Shown: piece after piece, positions 58,763 to 64,000 of the stretch
Layout of the letters: each line of letters starts with the position of its first letter
Position numbering within the stretch: the stretch's first letter is position 1
Assembly: GCA_903863845.1 (NCBI GenBank)
Contig: CAIPDP010000073.1
Span: 1 to 64,000, forward strand
Length of the DNA stretch: 64,000 nucleotides
Reading direction: 5' to 3'
Source of the DNA: an uncultured Mucilaginibacter sp.
GTDB taxonomy: Bacteria > Bacteroidota > Bacteroidia > Sphingobacteriales > Sphingobacteriaceae
Notes under the pieces: model-generated
Databases searched by the model: none
What the model saw: only the letters and a program-made list of their open reading frames with translations
Told to the model about the DNA's origin: nothing
Translations under genes and position numbers: made by a program

Positions 58763-59293
58763 TTATGGTGTTTTTGCCGCTAATAGCTGCTGATCAGCAG
58801 GGTTTTCGTCGTAAAGATTGAGCCGATATTTTTTGATGAGCCCCAAAACCTGCGAGGCCCACTTACGGCTTGCTGCATAGCCGCTATGCTGTATGCCTTT
58901 TGCCCAGCCGGTATAATCGTAGTGCGAGAGTTTTTCGGTCAAATGGCTGAACTGTTTGCGCTCGGTCATGATGCGTGCAAAATCCTGGAATGAATCCATT
59001 ACTGAAGCATATTTTTTGTAATGCGTACTTACCGTTTTTTTATGTTTAAACAACAAATGCGCATCATAACCCTTGATGCCAAATTGGTTGTTGAACTGTT
59101 GTGCCAGGGTGCTGTTACCACAACCCGATTCGTGCATGGCAACGGCAAGAACAATACTAGCCGGTATACCGCTTTCGTGCATGATACGCACGGCATTGTC
59201 TTTAAATTTTTCAATATAGGATATAGAGGTGTTTTGCGCCGAAGCAGCAATTGCAGCGATCAATAAGAATAATAACAGGATAGTTCTCTTCAT
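58763..59293 (-). CDS. glucosaminidase domain protein (FlgJ-like)
   Basis: SIVLAVAMHESGCGNSTLAQQFNNQFGIKG. Confidence 0.88.
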   Translation of the reverse strand: MKRTILLLFLLIAAIAASAQNTSISYIEKFKDNAVRIMHESGIPASIVLAVAMHESGCGNSTLAQQFNNQFGIKGYDAHLLFKHKKTVSTHYKKYASVMDSFQDFARIMTERKQFSHLTEKLSHYDYTGWAKGIQHSGYAASRKWASQVLGLIKKYRLNLYDENPADQQLLAAKTP

Positions 59294-59296
59294 TAT

Positions 59297-59935
59297 TTAT
59301 TTTTTTCGAATGATCATAAATCCATCACGTACCGGGAGTATCAGTTTCTCCACCCGGATATCTTTGGCAATATGGTCATTCAGTTCGCGAATCGTTTTTG
59401 TATCGGTGTCATTTTCGGCACCATAAACTTTCCCTTTCCACAAAACGTTATCAATAATAATCAATCCCCCCGATCTTACCTTATCAAATACGGTATTAAA
59501 ATAAAGCAAATTATTCTTTTTATCCGCATCTATAAACACGAGGTCGAAACTTTCCTCGGGTATTTGTACGATAATCTGCGCGGCAGGGCCGAAATATTGC
59601 ACCACTTTTTTATCCACATTTGTCGATTTGAAATGTTGGTGAAGCATTTCTTCATACTCCCGGTCGATCTCTATCGTATGGATCAATCCGTCTTCTGTCA
59701 AGCCTTCAGCCAGGCAAACTGTAGCGTAACCGGTAAAAGTTCCGATCTCCAGGATACGCCTGGGCTGTATCATTTTACTGAGCATGCTCAGCAAGCGCCC
59801 CTGGTAATGGCCCGACAGCATATGTGGCCGAAGCACCTTCAGGTAAGTAAACCTGTTGATCTTCTGCAACTCCGCTGGTTCCGGATCACAATGATCTTCG
59901 AGGTAAAGCTGAAGGTCGTGGGGTAGGATCTCCAT
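59297..59935 (-). CDS. O-methyltransferase (class I SAM)
   Basis: ILEIGTFTGYATVCLAEGL, FDLVFIDADKKNNLLYF, DNVLWKGKV. Confidence 0.93.
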   Translation of the reverse strand: MEILPHDLQLYLEDHCDPEPAELQKINRFTYLKVLRPHMLSGHYQGRLLSMLSKMIQPRRILEIGTFTGYATVCLAEGLTEDGLIHTIEIDREYEEMLHQHFKSTNVDKKVVQYFGPAAQIIVQIPEESFDLVFIDADKKNNLLYFNTVFDKVRSGGLIIIDNVLWKGKVYGAENDTDTKTIRELNDHIAKDIRVEKLILPVRDGFMIIRKK

Positions 59936-59949
59936 GGGGCAAAGATAGA

Positions 59950-60045
59950 CCGTTGATTCGTATGATTATAGTGATTACGCTGATTTTTTTGTCTGAACCG
60001 CTGATTCGTATGATTATAGTGATTACGCTGAGAACTGATGGACTA
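59950..60045 (-). repeat. left array: two 48-bp units, minus orientation
   Basis: CCGTTGATTCGTATGATTATAGTGATTACGCTGATTTTTTTGTCTGAA starting at 59950, second unit starting at 59998 (diverges at its end). Confidence 0.92.
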
Positions 60046-60094
60046 CAGTTTTTTGTGGTTTTTTTAAAATTAAAAACGTCTTAACTTGGGTTTT

Positions 60095-60523
60095 ATGAAA
60101 GAATTCATCGATAATTCTTATAAGTATTCGGAGTTGACTGGAAAGATAATTGGGTGCGCAATGAAAGTACATGCATCCCTTGGCAACGGATTTCAGGAAG
60201 TTGTTTACCAGCGTGCCTTGGCCGTAGAAATGGAAAAACAAAGACTGGTTTTTGCAAGAGAGTTGGAAATGAAGATCTATTATGATTCTGTCGAAGTAGG
60301 CGCCCGGCGCGCAGACTTCCTTGTTCAAGATAAAGTATTGTTAGAGTTAAAAGCTATCTGCCAATTAGAGGACATTCATTTGGCGCAAGCGTTAAATTAC
60401 CTGGAAGCCTATAAACTTGAGATAGGCTTACTAATTAACTTTGGCTCGAGACACATCGAAGTCAAGCGAATTACCAATGAACACAAAATTGCGAGGCTAA
60501 ATAAAAACAATCTATCATCCTAA
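60095..60523 (+). CDS. GxxExxY / PDDEXK_3-like small nuclease-fold protein
   Basis: GNGFQEVVYQRALAVEM (GxxExxY), ARRADFLVQDKVLLELKA (DX~10ExK), LNYLEAYKLEIGLLINFGSRHIEVKRI. Confidence 0.85.
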   Translation: MKEFIDNSYKYSELTGKIIGCAMKVHASLGNGFQEVVYQRALAVEMEKQRLVFARELEMKIYYDSVEVGARRADFLVQDKVLLELKAICQLEDIHLAQALNYLEAYKLEIGLLINFGSRHIEVKRITNEHKIARLNKNNLSS

Positions 60524-60651
60524 TCAGCTAAATCACACGAATCAGCGGTTCAGACAAAAAAACCAGCGTAATCAGTCAAATCACACGAATCAGCGGTTCA
60601 GACAAAAAAACCAGTGTAATCACTATAATCATACGAATCAGCGGTTCAGAC
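60521..60651 (+). repeat. right array: 2.6 units of the same 48-bp repeat, plus orientation
   Basis: Units 60549-60596 and 60597-60644, partial 60521-60548, trailing TTCAGAC 60645-60651. Confidence 0.92.
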
Positions 60652-61051
60652 CCTCCATCCAGCTCTGCAACAAGATCACGGCCGAAATATTATCCACCAG
60701 CTCTTTATTTTGCCTGGCTTTTTTTCCCATGCCGCTTTGAGCAATAGTTGCCGATGCCATTTTGGAAGTAAACCGTTCATCCAGCATCTCGACCGGAATA
60801 TCGGGGAAGGTTTTCTTTAGCAGGTTTACAAAACCTTTTACATGAATAGCTGATTGCGAAGGTGTATTGTCCATCTGCTTTGGTTCGCCTACTATGAAAC
60901 GCTCCACCTGTTCGGTTTGGAAGTATTTTTTAAGGAATTCGATAATATCCTTCGGGTGGATAGTATCCAACCCTGTTGCTATGATCTTTAAAGGATCGGT
61001 CACCGCTATACCGATACGCTTGGTACCGTAATCGAAGGCCATGACTCTCAT
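60638..61051 (-). CDS. ruvX: Holliday junction resolvase-like RuvX/YqgF
   Basis: MAFDYGTKRIGIAVTDPLKIIA, DERFTSKMA, VDNISAVILLQSWME. Confidence 0.93.
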   Translation of the reverse strand: MRVMAFDYGTKRIGIAVTDPLKIIATGLDTIHPKDIIEFLKKYFQTEQVERFIVGEPKQMDNTPSQSAIHVKGFVNLLKKTFPDIPVEMLDERFTSKMASATIAQSGMGKKARQNKELVDNISAVILLQSWMEGLNR

Positions 61052-61202
61052 CTTTTTAGATTTGAGTTTTTAGATGTGATATTTGAGAGCATGTTCAAAG
61101 ATATTGGTTAAATTTTTCCTTTCTAATTTTAAGTTAAATGTAAAAAATATCCCCCTCGTAACCTTGTCTCAAATCTCAAATCTAATCTATAACTTGCAAC
61201 AA

Positions 61203-62348
61203 ATGCAGTTTAAGCAAATTATCGGGCAGAAGGCCGTCAAGCAAAGGCTTATTAACACGGTTAAAGAAAACAGGGTTAGTCATGCGCAATTGTTTTTGGG
61301 TCCTGAGGGCTCGGGAAGTTTAGCACTGGCGGTAGCTTATGCCCAATATATTTCATGCGAAGATCAACAACCTGACGACTCCTGCGGGGTTTGTTCCTCC
61401 TGCCGTAAATACCAAAAGCTGGCTCATCCCGACCTTCATTTTTCGTACCCATTTTTTGCTAAAGATGCAAAAGACACAGCCCTCAACTTTATTGAACAAT
61501 GGCGTGAAGCATTTTTAACCAACCCCTATCTTAGCCTTGATAACTGGCGCAGCTACCTTGATGCGGAGAATAAACAAGCCAATATCAATATTGCAGAGTG
61601 TCACCAGATCATCAAAAAGCTTAGTTTTAAGCCTTTTGAATCGGCCTACAAAATATTAATCCTGTGGCTGCCCGAATACCTCGATAAGGAGGGGAACGCT
61701 CTGCTTAAAATTATCGAGGAGCCCCAACCCAATACGGTGTTTTTGCTGGTGGCGCAAAACCAGGACCAGATCCTGAATACCATTTTGTCGCGAACTCAAC
61801 TGGTGAAGATACCTGCCCTTGGTTTCGATGACATCAAACAAGCACTCATCAAAAACTACCACCAACAGGAGCTTGCTGCATCCGAAATAGCTTACCTCAG
61901 CAATGGCAAATTTACGGAAGCAATGACCATGTTGGATCATGAAGACAAGGGCTTCCACGCTTTATTTGTTCATTGGTTACGGTTGTGTTATGGTAATAAA
62001 GGCCTGGAAATATTTCCTTTTGTAGACCGGGCCGCAAAACTTGGTCGCGAAAATCAAAAGAATTTTTTACGCTACGGCATCAGCTTTTTACGCGAATGTT
62101 GCCTGATCATGGCGGGAGCCGATAGCCTGGTGCATTTGCCACCCGCCGAACTGGAAACCGGGCAAAAAATGACCGGTGTTATGAACCTAGCGATGGCACA
62201 GGCGATAAGCACCGAGCTCGAAAAAGCACATTATCATGTTGAAAGGAATGCAAACCCTAAAATTCTATTTTTAGATGTATCTTTACAAATTATAAAAATC
62301 TTAAGCTTTAAAACGCTCCCGCAAGGGACTCATTATATACCGAACTAA
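61203..62348 (+). CDS. holB: DNA polymerase III subunit delta prime-like
   Basis: MQFKQIIGQKAVKQRLINTVKENRVSHAQLFLGPEGSGSLALA, zinc Cys cluster CEDQQPDDSCGVCSSC; start 61203 preferred over 61083. Confidence 0.9.
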   Translation: MQFKQIIGQKAVKQRLINTVKENRVSHAQLFLGPEGSGSLALAVAYAQYISCEDQQPDDSCGVCSSCRKYQKLAHPDLHFSYPFFAKDAKDTALNFIEQWREAFLTNPYLSLDNWRSYLDAENKQANINIAECHQIIKKLSFKPFESAYKILILWLPEYLDKEGNALLKIIEEPQPNTVFLLVAQNQDQILNTILSRTQLVKIPALGFDDIKQALIKNYHQQELAASEIAYLSNGKFTEAMTMLDHEDKGFHALFVHWLRLCYGNKGLEIFPFVDRAAKLGRENQKNFLRYGISFLRECCLIMAGADSLVHLPPAELETGQKMTGVMNLAMAQAISTELEKAHYHVERNANPKILFLDVSLQIIKILSFKTLPQGTHYIPN

Positions 62349-62351
62349 ATT

Positions 62352-63692
62352 ATGGGATGTGGTAGTTGCTCAACGGGTGGATGTGCACCCGCTGGCTGTA
62401 AGAGTAACGGCTCGTGCCTTACTAACGGTTGCAGCAAATTAGATGTTTACGACTGGCTTTCCGACATGGATATGCCGTCCAATTATAAACCATTTTCGGT
62501 TGTAGAGGTCAAATTCAAGGGGTCCAGAAAAGACTTTTATCTGAATAACGACAACATTTACCTGGAATCGGGAGAACTGGTTGCGGTTGAAACCACCACG
62601 GGTGGTTATGACGTTGGCCACGTTTCGGTTACCGGTGAGCTGGTGCGTATGCAAATGCTTAAACGTCGGGTAAAAGAAGAAGAAGTTGTCAAGAAAATTT
62701 ACCGTAAAGCTACACCAACCGACGTCGAAAAATGGAAAGCTGCCAAAGACCTGGAATGGGAAACCATGCATAAGTCGCGTAAGCTGGCGCTCGAATTGGG
62801 TCTGTCGATGAAAATAAGTGATGTTGACTACCAGGGCGACAAAACAAAAGCAACTTTTTATTATACTGCTGAAGGTCGCGTAGATTTTCGCGAGCTGATC
62901 AAGCGAATGGCCGAGTCGTTCAGGATACGGATCGAAATGCGCCAGATAGGGATGCGGCAGGAAGCCAGTCGCCTTGGCGGGATAGGCTCATGCGGGCGCG
63001 AACTTTGTTGCTCAACCTGGCTGACGGATTTCAAAACGGTATCAACTTCGGCTGCACGCTACCAAAACCTTTCATTAAACACTTTGAAACTGGCAGGGCA
63101 ATGCGGTAAATTAAAATGCTGTTTGAACTATGAGTTGGATACCTATATGGATGCGCTGAAAGGTATCCCCGATAATGTAAATGTACTGAAAACCGAAAAA
63201 GGTGATGCCCGTTTACAAAAAACCGACATCTTTAAAAAGCTAATGTGGTTTAGCTATCCTATGGATGATAATTGGATCCCGCTTGAGATCAGTAAAGTCA
63301 AAGAAATACAACAACAAAATAAAGAAGGGGTTTTGCCACCTGATCTGGGCGAAACTAAGGAACCTGAAACCAAACCTGCAAAAGTGCTTGACTATGAAAA
63401 TGTAGTTGGGCAGGACAGTTTAACCAGGCTTGACGAAAGAAACCGCAATAAAAAGAAGAACAAGAATAAAAATAAGAACCAGGGCAATAAACCACAGCAG
63501 CCTGGCAGTGCGCCAAGACCAGCCCAGCCAAAAGCAGCTGTCACAGAAGTAAATATTTCAGCCAACCCGGTTGCCGCTGAAAAAAGGGAAGCGAATCCTA
63601 ATGCGCAACGCAACCGGAATAACAGGCGTAATCGCCCTAACCGAAACAAAAACCGTAACGATCAGCAAAAAGGGAATGAAAGCGGCTCGTAA
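62352..63692 (+). CDS. ricT: PSP1/RicT-like regulatory protein
   Basis: VGHVSVTGELV, GRVDFRELIKRMAESFRIRIEMRQIGMRQEASRLGGIGSCGRELCCSTWL, low-complexity N/K/R tail. Confidence 0.92.
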   Translation: MGCGSCSTGGCAPAGCKSNGSCLTNGCSKLDVYDWLSDMDMPSNYKPFSVVEVKFKGSRKDFYLNNDNIYLESGELVAVETTTGGYDVGHVSVTGELVRMQMLKRRVKEEEVVKKIYRKATPTDVEKWKAAKDLEWETMHKSRKLALELGLSMKISDVDYQGDKTKATFYYTAEGRVDFRELIKRMAESFRIRIEMRQIGMRQEASRLGGIGSCGRELCCSTWLTDFKTVSTSAARYQNLSLNTLKLAGQCGKLKCCLNYELDTYMDALKGIPDNVNVLKTEKGDARLQKTDIFKKLMWFSYPMDDNWIPLEISKVKEIQQQNKEGVLPPDLGETKEPETKPAKVLDYENVVGQDSLTRLDERNRNKKKNKNKNKNQGNKPQQPGSAPRPAQPKAAVTEVNISANPVAAEKREANPNAQRNRNNRRNRPNRNKNRNDQQKGNESGS

Positions 63693-64000
63693 TATTTTTT
63701 GGGGATTGATACCGGTAATACTATTGTTTGCACTGGCCGGATGTACCGACTCTAATATGATCATTGATCAGAATACATCGATCGAAAATCTCAACTGGTC
63801 ATATGCCAATAAGATCAAAAACGATTTTAAGATCGATGATACCTCGATACCCTATAATATTTATTTAAACCTTCGGGTTACGGGCAATTACCGTTACTCT
63901 AATATTTTTCTTTTGCTGAAAAAAAAGGGGCCAAAATTAAATGCTACTACCCGTTACGAGATCAAACTAGCTGAAGCCGATGGGCAATGGCTCGGGACGG
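63676..64000 (+). CDS. gldH: gliding motility lipoprotein GldH, N-terminal part (truncated)
   Basis: MKAARNIFWGLIPVILLFALAGCTDSNMIIDQNTSIENLNWSYANKIKNDFKIDDTSIPYNIYLNLRVTGNYRYSNIFLLL; overlaps the ricT end. Confidence 0.88.
   Translation, partial: MKAARNIFWGLIPVILLFALAGCTDSNMIIDQNTSIENLNWSYANKIKNDFKIDDTSIPYNIYLNLRVTGNYRYSNIFLLLKKKGPKLNATTRYEIKLAEADGQWLGT

Noticed and set aside
60023-60328. 101-aa minus-strand ORF antisense to the GxxExxY gene
   Set aside because: Shadow ORF: the sense frame carries the recognised family motifs and the antisense product has none.
59950-60651. Considered the 48-bp repeat arrays as CRISPR
   Set aside because: Units are contiguous without unique spacers, inverted on the two sides, and no cas gene is present.

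Overview
The window is ordinary Bacteroidota chromosome, most like Sphingobacteriaceae (Mucilaginibacter/Pedobacter-type). This assignment rests on the GldH-RicT-HolB neighbourhood, DUF3078 and DUF2911 proteins, HYC_CC_PP/HMA genes and OmpA/TonB-like barrels; no search was run. About 55 protein genes are supported. No rRNA, tRNA or CRISPR array was recognised. Three non-routine signals stand out. (1) An unannotated 21-codon Thr/Ile-rich leader ORF (MIIKSTITTTTTTTGNIPGGR*) lies upstream of thrA. It is followed by an intrinsic terminator and has an exact 9-nt antiterminator complement inside the leader, which is the layout of a ribosome-mediated thr attenuator. (2) A GxxExxY/PDDEXK_3-like gene is enclosed by inverted arrays of a 48-bp repeat built from 9-nt AATCAnnnn micro-units. 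At least four other intergenic loci have inverted or tandem 7-10-nt micro-unit arrays that abut or supply stop codons. (3) A vapBC-like toxin-antitoxin pair is interrupted only by three in-frame TAA codons, one at the expected PIN motif-II glutamate. Other items include an 18-bp perfect palindrome before a tetR-tolC-emrAB-like operon, a predicted 7-bladed propeller lipoprotein, a Gly-X-Thr collagen-like lipoprotein, and composite repeats flanking an M13 peptidase gene.
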